In this document: in pieces, positions 44,407 to 53,457 of the stretch | Position numbering within the stretch: position 1 is the first letter of the stretch | Layout: every line of letters starts with the position of its first letter | Source: Nitrospira sp. | Lineage (GTDB): Bacteria; Nitrospirota; Nitrospiria; Nitrospirales; Nitrospiraceae | Assembly (NCBI GenBank): GCA_024760545.1 | Contig: CP060501.1 | Location: 3,798,036-3,862,035 of the forward strand | Reading direction: 5' to 3' | DNA length: 64,000 nucleotides | The notes under the pieces: generated by a model | What the model was told of the DNA's origin: nothing | The model's database searches: none | The model's input: only the letters and a program-made list of their open reading frames with translations | Translations under genes and position numbers: made by a program

Positions 44407-44757
44407 TTAAATTCGAAGGACCGATGACGAGGCTATCGAGATGGGAAAGAACTCCGAGGCAGAGCTCCAGGACAAGGAATCTAGGATTGGAGAAGCGGTG
44501 AAGTTTGCGACAGTGCTGAACAGTACTGGCGTGTGATCCAGGTCAATGGTTGCTGCATGCTTAAGTTGCCGCTCTGGTGATGATACGGCCGATGGCGGGC
44601 ACATAATGGTCCCGTCCATTGGACAGGCCATATGATTCATCTCTTCAGCCATCCGTGCCGTATCGTCGGCCAACGACAGGTCCGGCACCGTACACATCGT
44701 CCCGACGATCTGACAGAGGGCGAAGAATAAAACCAGGCTGAAGAACTGAACTCTCAT
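44407..44757 (-). CDS. Small secreted protein with -LRI end
   Basis: A 116-residue protein with a signal-like N-terminus (FFSLVLFFALCQIVGTMC), a Met/Cys-rich segment (EEMNHMACPMDGTIMCPPSA) that could bind copper, and the end SSVLRI. The layout parallels the secreted protein at 25014-25388. I chose ATG 44757; ATG 44781 is also possible, and neither has a strong ribosome-binding site. Confidence 0.6.
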   Translation of the reverse strand: MRVQFFSLVLFFALCQIVGTMCTVPDLSLADDTARMAEEMNHMACPMDGTIMCPPSAVSSPERQLKHAATIDLDHTPVLFSTVANFTASPILDSLSWSSASEFFPISIASSSVLRI

Positions 44758-44990
44758 CTTAGCAACTAGCCTACCGTTCATGGTGTGATAGCTTGCCTCA
44801 ATGCCGAGAGACCCGTCAAGCCCCAACATAAGACATATACCGACCTGTCGTCCGACCGAAGCTTCGGTGAAACGGCCAACTCTGGAGCGTCAGCAGAGTG
44901 GAGATTCGAGCCAGGTAAACACTATCCCGGTATTCGCAATGAATGGCCGCCTGTTCAGCCGCTACCGTAGAGGGCGATTGATGGGCAGCA

Positions 44991-47726
44991 CTAATAGCCC
45001 TCGGGATCCGGTGGGGACGAAGAGATGCGCCTTTTCGCCAGACCAGCTTTCCAGATCTCCATCGCCACCAGTGGCAAAATCCCGATGCCGAGAACGAGAA
45101 GCCAATGCTCCATGTCAAAGGGCACGACGTCGAAAATTGGATGGATCTGCGGCGTCAGCACGATGACGGCTTGCAGCACAGCGGAAAGCGCTACGGCCCC
45201 AAGTAGCGGCTTGTTCGTGAGCAGTCCGATCTCGAAGAGCGACCGGCAATCGTTGCGATTATTGAAGGCATGGAAGAGCTGGGCCATGACAAGGATCGTG
45301 AAGGTCAGCGTGCGAGCCCGGTCCAGGTTCAAGTCCATGCCGTACAGGCAGTACACAAACGCTCCGAGCGTAATCAGTGCCAAAAATGAGCCCTGAGCGA
45401 ACAACAGGAGAAACCGCTCTTTCGTCAGAAATCGTTCCGCACGTGGTCGGGGTGGCCGTCGCATCAGGTCGGGATCCTTGGGATCAGCGGCGAGCGCCAA
45501 CGCAGGGAGCCCATCCGTCACCAGATTGATCCAGAGGATCTGCACCGGCAATAATGGCAGCGGGAGGGCAAACAGCGTGGCGAGCAGCATGAGCAGAATC
45601 TCACCGATGTTGCAGGAAAGGAGATAGAAGACCGCCTTTCGGATATTGTCGAAGACGGCTCGTCCCTCTTCTACGGCCGCCGCAATCGACGCGAAGTTAT
45701 CGTCAGTGACGACCATGTCAGATGCTTCTTTCGTGACATCCGTGCCGGTGATGCCCATGGCCACACCGATATCGGCCGCTTTCAACGCCGGCGCGTCATT
45801 GACTCCATCGCCAGTCATGGCGACCACTGCCCCTCGCCGCTTCCACGCCTTCACGACCCGGAGCTTGTGCTCAGCCGACACCCGGGCGTAGACCGCGGTG
45901 CCGGCGACTCGCGTCTCCAACTCATCATCCGAGAGCTGGTCCAACTCCGTGCCGGAGATTGCTTGCACACCCGTTTCCAAAATCCCCAGATCGTGCGCAA
46001 TGGCAATCGCCGTGTCCTTATGATCCCCTGTAATCATAACCGTCCGAATGCCAGCAGCCCGACAGGTTTCCACGGCCGCCTTGGCTTCCGGCCTGATCGG
46101 ATCCTTCATGCCGACCAACCCTAAAAAGGTTAAGTCGTGCTCCAAGCTGGTGGATGTATACGCGTCCGGCAGGAAGTCCAATGGACGCATAGCCACGCCG
46201 AGGACCCGCAAGGCTTGCGAAGCAAATTGCCGATTGGTGGAGAGGATTTGTTGACGGATCTCCTGGGTCAGCGCTGTGATCTTCCCGTCACAGGTCATCC
46301 AGGCAGTGCAATCGCGCAGCAGTACATCAGGTGCGCCTTTCACATAGGCGACGGGACCGGAGGCAGCGCGACGGACCATGGTCATCTTTTTGCGGTCCGA
46401 ATCGAACGGCACCTCACCAAGCATTGGATTATCACGATCCAGATCGGCTTTCGAGAGTCCGGTCTTCGCCGCTGCGACGAGTAGGGCACCCTCTGTCGGG
46501 TCGCCCAGCACCTGCCAAGCGAACGCTTCTAGACGCAGTTCGGCTCCATTACACAACACGACTGCCTGCAGGAGGGATGGGAGCCCCGGATCCGGAGTTC
46601 CGTTGGTCGGTCGTCCGTTCACACGGATCTCACCAACCGGCGCATAGCCTTCGCCCGAGACAGTAAAAACCTCACCGCCGAGGTACAGTTGAGTCACGGT
46701 CATCTCGTTCTTCGTGAGGGTACCCGTCTTGTCCGAGCAGATCACGGTGGTGGACCCTAAGGTCTCCACTGCCGGCAGACGCCGGATCAAAGCATGGCGC
46801 TGCACCATGCGGGTGACGCCCAGCGCCAGTGTGATGGTGACCACCGCGGGCAAGCCCTCTGGAATGGCCGCAACAGCTAAACTCACCGATGTGAGAAACA
46901 TCATGATCAGTGGTACACCGCGGAGCATTCCCAGAAGGAACACCACAGCCACGATTGCCAATGAGAGCCACAGTAATGTGTGGCCGAGCTGTTCGAGTCG
47001 GCGCTGGAGGGGCGTCTCCTCCTGCTCCGCCTGCGCCTCGCGATGAATCATCGCCGCGATCTTTCCCAGCTCCGTCTGGGGTCCGGTGGATGTCACCAAC
47101 GCCCGGCCTTTCCCGGAGACGACAACGGTGCTCATAAAGAGCATGTTGCGACGATCCCCCAAAGGCACCTCAATTTGAGGAATGAGCTCGGCGGACTTGC
47201 TGACCGGCGTGGACTCGCCAGTCAGAGAGGCTTCTTGTGTCTGGAGGCTCGTTGCATAAATCAACCGGCTGTCGGCTGGGATCCGATCTCCGGCTTCCAC
47301 TTGGATGAGATCGCCGGGAACCAGTTCGCGGGCCGGAATCGACCGCGCGACTCCCGCTCGGATCACCCGCGCCATTGCGACCGACAGTTTGCGGAGTGCT
47401 GCCAAGGATCGTTCGGCGCGGAACTCCTGGACGAAACCTAAGATGGCATTCAAGACCACAATCGCCACAATCGCGGCCGCGTCGATCCATTCTTGCAGCA
47501 AGCCAGATACAAGCGCCGCGCCAATAAGAACCCAAACGATCAAACTCGAGAATTGCGCGAGGAGGATTTTGAGAGGGGAGGGTGGAGAAGCTTCAGGCAA
47601 TTCATTCGGCCCCACCGTCGCGAGACGATGCTCCGCCTCACGTTCAGTCAATCCATCATTGATGTCGGAGCTTAGTTCACGTTTCAGCGATTCGAACGTG
47701 AGCGTGTGCCAGCCGTTGGATTTCAT
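44991..47726 (-). CDS. P2-type cation-transporting ATPase
   Basis: A 911-residue P-type ATPase of the P2 (Ca/Na/K-type) class: an N-terminal cation ATPase domain (ERELSSDINDGLTEREAEHR-like), TGES actuator motif, DKTGTLTKNEM phosphorylation site, MITGDHKDTA and GDGVNDAPALKAADIGVAMG, and a C-terminal ten-helix bundle. There is no heavy-metal-binding domain or CPx motif, so it is not a copper pump. Calcium or monovalent cations are the family's usual substrates; which one is not visible here. Confidence 0.9.
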   Translation of the reverse strand: MKSNGWHTLTFESLKRELSSDINDGLTEREAEHRLATVGPNELPEASPPSPLKILLAQFSSLIVWVLIGAALVSGLLQEWIDAAAIVAIVVLNAILGFVQEFRAERSLAALRKLSVAMARVIRAGVARSIPARELVPGDLIQVEAGDRIPADSRLIYATSLQTQEASLTGESTPVSKSAELIPQIEVPLGDRRNMLFMSTVVVSGKGRALVTSTGPQTELGKIAAMIHREAQAEQEETPLQRRLEQLGHTLLWLSLAIVAVVFLLGMLRGVPLIMMFLTSVSLAVAAIPEGLPAVVTITLALGVTRMVQRHALIRRLPAVETLGSTTVICSDKTGTLTKNEMTVTQLYLGGEVFTVSGEGYAPVGEIRVNGRPTNGTPDPGLPSLLQAVVLCNGAELRLEAFAWQVLGDPTEGALLVAAAKTGLSKADLDRDNPMLGEVPFDSDRKKMTMVRRAASGPVAYVKGAPDVLLRDCTAWMTCDGKITALTQEIRQQILSTNRQFASQALRVLGVAMRPLDFLPDAYTSTSLEHDLTFLGLVGMKDPIRPEAKAAVETCRAAGIRTVMITGDHKDTAIAIAHDLGILETGVQAISGTELDQLSDDELETRVAGTAVYARVSAEHKLRVVKAWKRRGAVVAMTGDGVNDAPALKAADIGVAMGITGTDVTKEASDMVVTDDNFASIAAAVEEGRAVFDNIRKAVFYLLSCNIGEILLMLLATLFALPLPLLPVQILWINLVTDGLPALALAADPKDPDLMRRPPRPRAERFLTKERFLLLFAQGSFLALITLGAFVYCLYGMDLNLDRARTLTFTILVMAQLFHAFNNRNDCRSLFEIGLLTNKPLLGAVALSAVLQAVIVLTPQIHPIFDVVPFDMEHWLLVLGIGILPLVAMEIWKAGLAKRRISSSPPDPEGY

Positions 47727-47946
47727 GTTGCCTCATGAGAGATAGGCTGGCCCCACTCGCTCGGGGGAGTCCTCAGCCTCTTTAATTTGGGACCCTGACC
47801 CACCATATCTCGTGCCTCCCATCAAAGATCAACCGGCTTGGTTACGTTGCGAAAACGAGAGCTTCCTACGATCCAACACCAGAACTGGAACCTGACTGGC
47901 GCACAATCTTGTCCTTATGCACGCCCTCACCTATAATCATCTTGTG

Positions 47947-48777
47947 ATGACAATCCGGTTTAGCCCCTTTACATGGAGGGGGTGCAACGCCTCTGGCGTT
48001 GCCGCCATCTTCCTCCTCACTGGATGTGTGAACTCACCCATCGTTTCCCGGACCGTGTACGAAGATCCAATCCTCCTTGTGCGATTGGATAGTCCTCCAC
48101 CTCTGAAGGAGGTTGCCGGAGGATCCGATCAGCGCGTTGCCGAGTTGACCTCCACGGATCTTATTAGCCTCCTGCGATCTATTAAGATCCAGCGGGAGAC
48201 AAGCTTCCTCAGCTACTGGGTTCTGAGACGAGTACCGCAACCGGAACAGGCTTTTCCCAGTGACGATGCTCAACTCCTTGCCCCTCATTTGCTGGCCGCA
48301 TTGGTCAAAGCCCGACCCGATGAAACAGCCGTCTTTGTTCTGCGACGAACCCGTGAGGATGGCATTCCCCTCGTTACGACAGGCGGTATACTCATCCATG
48401 GTGATCAGCTCATTGTCTTGCTCGCGAATGCCCGCAGACCGACCACTACGTCACGAAAGCGTGAAACCTCCGAGGAGGCTCCTCTTCAGCCAATCGGAGA
48501 AATGGAGTTTCATTTCGTGCCTGAACCTCACCAGACAACCTTGGCCAGGGGCGATCTCTCAAGGACTCTCATCAAGGACTCTGTCCAAACGCTTTCTCTC
48601 GACTACAAAGCATGGCTCACTGAACCTAGCCCGGCTTCTCCGCCCAAGAAAGAATCGGAGCTGTCAATGGCGACAATCGAAGATAAACTACGCCGCTTGA
48701 AGATCTGGCGTGAACAGGGCCTGATCACCGACGACGACTATCAAAACAAGCGCCAGAAGATCCTCGAACATTTTTAA
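47947..48777 (+). CDS. SHOCT-domain lipoprotein
   Basis: A 276-residue protein. A lipobox-like LLTGC lies near the N-terminus, followed by a region of no recognised fold, a linker rich in Pro and Ser, and a C-terminal SHOCT domain (IEDKLRRLKIWREQGLITDD...). The start is ATG 47947 or ATG 47917, and neither has a clear ribosome-binding site. Its stop overlaps that of the nuclease-like gene on the other strand. The function is unknown. Confidence 0.65.
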   Translation: MTIRFSPFTWRGCNASGVAAIFLLTGCVNSPIVSRTVYEDPILLVRLDSPPPLKEVAGGSDQRVAELTSTDLISLLRSIKIQRETSFLSYWVLRRVPQPEQAFPSDDAQLLAPHLLAALVKARPDETAVFVLRRTREDGIPLVTTGGILIHGDQLIVLLANARRPTTTSRKRETSEEAPLQPIGEMEFHFVPEPHQTTLARGDLSRTLIKDSVQTLSLDYKAWLTEPSPASPPKKESELSMATIEDKLRRLKIWREQGLITDDDYQNKRQKILEHF

Positions 48778-50087
48778 ACCGCGTCCCGCACAGTCCCCGA
48801 ATTTGGAAGTTTATTTGCCCATCTCTTATCAATGGCAGTCGTCGTGCGAGCAATCTTGCTTAGGATCGAATGATTTTCCCCGAATTTACAAAGCGCATCA
48901 CAGTGCTCACAGAGGGCACCGAATGGAATGAAGGCCAGAGAAATATCGGCAAGATCACCACGGAAAGCTGGGCGGGCTAACTGCGCCATCACTTCTTTCT
49001 CGCGTTCATCTGGTGCCACCAGATAGACCTGGCAGGTGCAGCCGGGAATCGAGCGTACCAAATCCTCCAGCCGGAGAATGCCGGAGTAGATGGATGTGCT
49101 TTTCTCTACCTCAAAGGCGCTGACGAATTCCCCTGTCTCCGGTTTCAACCAGATCACGTCGATCAAACTCACCGTTTCCATCACTTCGGGTGGCCAGCCC
49201 ATCGGGGGCAATTCCGGCACCGTCAACAGTGCAAATGCCTGACCGTCATACGACCGATGGCGGTCGTTGCGGGCCACGTATACCGCGTACTTCAGTGCGC
49301 GCCCCACTTTGATCAGCAAGTATTGAATCCGTGTGTGCTCGCTCTCTTCAGCCTGTTCCGATACTACGTCCGCATGCCGGGCGCGGGCGGTCTTCTCTGC
49401 CTTGACCTTTTCCGCCGCCAGGACCGCGTCGACATTGCCGCCGACGAGTAACCGCCCAGAACCGACCTCAAAGAGCAGGCCTGCGAATGCGCCAAGATCT
49501 TTGGAAAGACGATCACGCACGTCGGCGTTCGTGCGCACAATGACCTCGCGCATGGCCAGATAACTCTCCCAGGAGCCGAGTTGCTTCTTATCACCGAACA
49601 AGGCGTTGAAACCCTTGACCATCGCGGTGTTGAAAGGCGGGACCAATGTCGGGTGCAGGAAATAGATGATATTCGCGACCGCCGGGCCAAGGCCTTTGAT
49701 TTGTGCGGCAGCAAGCCGGCTCATCTGGGCCAATACCTGCTCCTCACGCGTAGCTGTCAGACAGGCCTCAAGAAAGGCCGCAAACGTTCGCTTGTTGGCA
49801 TCATTTTCATAAATGTCAGGGATGCGGAGTTTGGGCTTCCAGAAAAATGCATGAGCGGCGCCCTGAAAGACTTGCTTCTGTTCAGTAATGGCCGTCAACA
49901 CAACTTCGAGCGGCGAGCCTTTGAAATCAGTCCCGAAAGTTCCAGCGGCAATGCTCTCCACCGTATCGCGGACGCCGCGTCGAATGGCACGGAAGGCTTT
50001 CATACGGTCTTCGCTGCTCACGAACCACGTATTGTACACGGATTCCGGGTCGGACTTGTAGCTATTGATGAGTTCGGTCAAGATCAT
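48774..50087 (-). CDS. Nuclease-like protein with HhH and PD-(D/E)XK-type motifs
   Basis: A 437-residue soluble protein. Residues ~125-155 contain a helix-hairpin-helix-like IKGLGPAVANIIYFLHP. The C-terminal half carries DVIWLKPETGEFVSAFEVEKS, a PD-(D/E)XK-like D...E-x-E/K core, then YLVAPDEREKEVMAQL. This resembles uncharacterised restriction-like proteins. I chose ATG 50087 because AGGAGG lies upstream; the TTG-started frame at 50120 has no support. It is alone among copper genes and may be a passenger defence gene. Nuclease activity is inferred; the usual Lys is partly replaced (EVEK). Confidence 0.6.
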   Translation of the reverse strand: MILTELINSYKSDPESVYNTWFVSSEDRMKAFRAIRRGVRDTVESIAAGTFGTDFKGSPLEVVLTAITEQKQVFQGAAHAFFWKPKLRIPDIYENDANKRTFAAFLEACLTATREEQVLAQMSRLAAAQIKGLGPAVANIIYFLHPTLVPPFNTAMVKGFNALFGDKKQLGSWESYLAMREVIVRTNADVRDRLSKDLGAFAGLLFEVGSGRLLVGGNVDAVLAAEKVKAEKTARARHADVVSEQAEESEHTRIQYLLIKVGRALKYAVYVARNDRHRSYDGQAFALLTVPELPPMGWPPEVMETVSLIDVIWLKPETGEFVSAFEVEKSTSIYSGILRLEDLVRSIPGCTCQVYLVAPDEREKEVMAQLARPAFRGDLADISLAFIPFGALCEHCDALCKFGENHSILSKIARTTTAIDKRWANKLPNSGTVRDAV

Positions 50088-50218
50088 CAAATCCCTGTCC
50101 TCCTTCCGAGCCTTGGGCAACGGCTTGCTAATTTGATCCGATTGGCCTATCTCCCTCTTCTCACTTCAGAACCACCGTCGCCAAACGAACGGCCGTTCCG
50201 AGGGAATCCGCCCGCAGT

Positions 50219-52282
50219 TCATCGAAAGCCCTCACGTCTGAGCTTTAGGTGTCGAAGCAACTGCGCATTGATGGCCACAATGATGGTGGACGCGCTCATC
50301 GCGACGGCGCCCACGCTCATCGGGAGATCGAATCCCCAGCGGACGAACAGTCCCCCGGCGACCGGGATCGCGACTAGGTTATAGGCGGTCGCCCACACAA
50401 GATTTTGAATCATTTTTCGATAGGTCGCACGAGAGAGCTCGATGGCTCCGACCACGTCACGGGGATCGCTATGCACCAGCACGATGCCCGCGGATTCGAT
50501 GGCGACGTCCGTACCCGCGCCGATCGCAATGCCGACATCGGCGGTAGCCAATGCCGGGGCATCGTTCACTCCATCTCCTACCATGGCGACCTGCTTACCG
50601 CCCGCTTGAAACCGCTTGACGGCTGCAGCTTTGTCGCCGGGAAGCACCTCCGCCGCGACCTCATCGATCCCGAGGCGTCGGGCGACGGACTCCGCCACGG
50701 TTTTCGCATCTCCCGTGATCATCGCGACTCGGATACCCAGCCGATGCAGGTCGGTGACGGCTTCACGGGACTCGGGCCGGATCTCGTCTTCTACAGCAAG
50801 CGCACCAAGCAATTGTCCATCGGCGATGACGGCCAGCACCGTCCTTCCGTCCGACGCCCAGGCGCTCATCACCTTCTCCACCTCTGGAGGCACCGTGGCC
50901 AGGACCTCGGCCAACAGACGCGGTCCACCGACGGCAATGCTCTTGCCATCGACCATGGCCCGAGCCCCTCTGCCCGCCAGTGCCTCGAAGCTGGCCGCTT
51001 GTAATTGGCGCACGCCTCGGCGTGTGGCTTCTTCGACGATGGCCATTGCCAGCGGATGCTCCGAGTTGGCCTCGACCGCAGCGGCTACCGCAAGCAATTC
51101 GAACTCCGACGTCCCAGGCGCAGCTGCGATTCCGGTGACGGCAGGAGCACCACGAGTGAGTGTGCCGGTTTTATCGAAAATCACCATGTCCAACAGGCGA
51201 GCCCGTTCAAGCGCCAACCTGTCCTTCACAAGAAGACCATTCCGCGCGCCAAGTGATGTGGAGATGGCGATCACCAGCGGGATCGCCAGCCCTAAGGCGT
51301 GGGGGCAGGCAATGATGAGGACGGTGGCCGTCCGGATGAGGGCGTGTTGAGTGTCCCCCGACACCCACCAGTAGAGGAACGTCACTGCGCCGGAGGCAAC
51401 GGCCACATAGAACAGCATGGCGGCGGCCTGGTCGGCCAAGGCTTGCGTGCGAGAACTCGACGCTTGGGCGGCGGCCACCAGTCGCATGATACCGGAGAGA
51501 GCGGTCTGCTCACCGACTGCGGTCACGCGGACTCGCAGGCTTCCACCGCCGGCGACCGTTCCCGCGATCACGGTCGCCCCTGCTTCCTTCGAGACTGCTT
51601 TCGACTCGCCCGTGATCATCGACTCATCGACCTCGGCGGCGCCTTCGACGACGGCGCCATCCGCCGGAACGCGCCCTCCGGGCCGGACAAGGACCACGTC
51701 ACCCACGTGGAGTTCCGATAATGGCACCGTGCGAACGTCCGCGCCAGTAACCCGCTCCGCCGTGTCCGGAAGCAGTGCCGCGAGCGCATGGAGCGCGCCT
51801 TGAGCCTGGGAAATGGCGCGCATTTCGAGCCAGTGGCCCAACACCATGATCGTAATCAAGGAGGCAAGTTCCCACCAGACTTCAACTTGGAAGAGACCGA
51901 CTGTCGCTGCCAGTGACGTCCCAAACGCGACGATGATGGCCAAGCTGATGAGCGTCATCATGCCTGGCTTACGGTCGGCAAGCTCACTCTGCGCCCCCCG
52001 CAAGAACACGAGCCCACCGTACAGGAAGACGGTTGTTCCGAGAATTGCGGGAATCAATGCGGAGCCAGGGAAGGAGGGCGCCCTGTAACCAAGCCAGTGT
52101 TGGACTTCGGGCGACCAGAAGACCGTGGGAAGTGTGAGGGCGAAACTCAACCAAAACTTATCGCGAAACATCGCCACGGAATGGCCCGCGTGACGATCGT
52201 AGCCCTGGGGGCCGTGCGACACCGTGTGACCAGCATGTGGGTCAGACGTCTGTCCGGGATTTGTGTGTGTCATAGGGTCCAT
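50219..52282 (-). CDS. P1B-type copper/silver ATPase with CPH motif
   Basis: A 687-residue heavy-metal P-type ATPase. The N-terminal ~40 residues are His-rich (DPHAGHTVSHGPQGYDRHAGH) instead of carrying a CxxC domain. The translocation motif is CPH (326-328), the P1B-3 (CopB-type) form, with TGES, DKTGTLT (D370) and GDGVNDAPAL. CPH pumps export Cu(II) or Ag(I), which fits the nearby oxidases. GGAGCGCAAC precedes the ATG. Operon with copAB copy 2 is possible (243-base gap). Confidence 0.9.
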   Translation of the reverse strand: MDPMTHTNPGQTSDPHAGHTVSHGPQGYDRHAGHSVAMFRDKFWLSFALTLPTVFWSPEVQHWLGYRAPSFPGSALIPAILGTTVFLYGGLVFLRGAQSELADRKPGMMTLISLAIIVAFGTSLAATVGLFQVEVWWELASLITIMVLGHWLEMRAISQAQGALHALAALLPDTAERVTGADVRTVPLSELHVGDVVLVRPGGRVPADGAVVEGAAEVDESMITGESKAVSKEAGATVIAGTVAGGGSLRVRVTAVGEQTALSGIMRLVAAAQASSSRTQALADQAAAMLFYVAVASGAVTFLYWWVSGDTQHALIRTATVLIIACPHALGLAIPLVIAISTSLGARNGLLVKDRLALERARLLDMVIFDKTGTLTRGAPAVTGIAAAPGTSEFELLAVAAAVEANSEHPLAMAIVEEATRRGVRQLQAASFEALAGRGARAMVDGKSIAVGGPRLLAEVLATVPPEVEKVMSAWASDGRTVLAVIADGQLLGALAVEDEIRPESREAVTDLHRLGIRVAMITGDAKTVAESVARRLGIDEVAAEVLPGDKAAAVKRFQAGGKQVAMVGDGVNDAPALATADVGIAIGAGTDVAIESAGIVLVHSDPRDVVGAIELSRATYRKMIQNLVWATAYNLVAIPVAGGLFVRWGFDLPMSVGAVAMSASTIIVAINAQLLRHLKLRREGFR

Positions 52283-52525
52283 GTTGCGCTCCGATCGTTC
52301 CCAATGGCGGTTCCTTTTACCACGATCCCAGTGACGGGCCCGCAGTAGGGCGGAGAGCAGGTTTCATGCAACCTGAGCACCCCTCCAGACGCTGCTCTTC
52401 CTTCAGTCAGACAGTTGGATCGAGTGGCAGAGGGCGTGAGTCAGGATTCCCATTTTGCCTTCCGGTTCCCGGCCATAGGCTTTCCATCCCATCCGTTGTC
52501 CACATTACAGTGCGCTCAGCATTGG

Positions 52526-53449
52526 TCAAAACCACGCCCGCACACCCACAACAAATCGAATCTGACTCGGGTTTCCCCCTTCTTGGCGCACGAGCGTGGC
52601 GGTCTCGCCGAAGCTTCTCTCCAGCGAGATACCAATGTAGGGCGCAAACTCGCGCCGAATCTCGTAGCGCAGGCGCATGCCGAATTCGAGATTGTTGAAA
52701 CCTGAACCGGTTGTGAATTCCTCAACCTTTTGTATGGCGGCATTCGTTTCAAGGCGACTCTGGAGGATTAGCCGCTGGGTCAGCAACAGATCCTTCGTTA
52801 ACGTCAGGCGCCCGGACACCGCGCCATTCTGGTCGATGAACAAGGTGGCTTCCATCGTGTAATCGTAGGGCACGATCCCCTCGATTCCGATCGCCGCGAA
52901 TCCACGGGTCACATTCCGCCCGCGAAACGTTTGCGTTTCGAGGCGCGGGCCGATCTGAAAATCGTAATATTTCTGAATGAACCGGCCATACAACAGTTGA
53001 AAGTCCACGTCATAGTCTGCTTTGAAAGCCGTATCCCGTTGGCCCTCGCTTTTGAACCAGAGTCGGTTGTAATCGCCGCCGTAGTAGCCTTCGATATCCC
53101 ACCGATAGTCATCCTTTGCTCCTGTCTTTCCCAGACTTGGGCGGTATTCGAGCACGTCGAACAGGGTCCAGAGGTGGTTCTCCTGATCGTTGACGGGCGG
53201 AGCCCAGTCCTGTTGTGGCGAGAGGTTCGGCAAGGTGCGGACCGGTCCGAGTGGAACGTTCGATGGGTTGCCCAACACGGTCTGTGAGGATTGCTCGGCC
53301 CTCTTCGGCGGAGTGACTGTATCGGATGTCGGAAACGGGCTCGGCCTGTTGGATGGTCCTAGCACGGTCTGAGCAGAGACGGCTGAAGCGCAGAAGACGG
53401 CGCTCAGAAGACCGACTATAGCTATCGGCTGAAAGGTTTGAAGAGGCAT
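52526..53449 (-). CDS. copB: CopB outer-membrane copper-resistance protein, copy 2
   Basis: A 307-residue outer-membrane protein. The core (LSPQQDWAPPVNDQENHLWT ... IGPRLETQTFRGRNVTRG) matches copy 1, and the C-terminal part is close to identical at protein level; the N-terminal leader differs. The start is ATG 53449, 8 bases after copA copy 2, in the opposite orientation to copy 1. The longer frame extending to 53776 is antisense noise inside copA. Confidence 0.9.
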   Translation of the reverse strand: MPLQTFQPIAIVGLLSAVFCASAVSAQTVLGPSNRPSPFPTSDTVTPPKRAEQSSQTVLGNPSNVPLGPVRTLPNLSPQQDWAPPVNDQENHLWTLFDVLEYRPSLGKTGAKDDYRWDIEGYYGGDYNRLWFKSEGQRDTAFKADYDVDFQLLYGRFIQKYYDFQIGPRLETQTFRGRNVTRGFAAIGIEGIVPYDYTMEATLFIDQNGAVSGRLTLTKDLLLTQRLILQSRLETNAAIQKVEEFTTGSGFNNLEFGMRLRYEIRREFAPYIGISLERSFGETATLVRQEGGNPSQIRFVVGVRAWF

Positions 53450-53457
53450 GGACGCAC

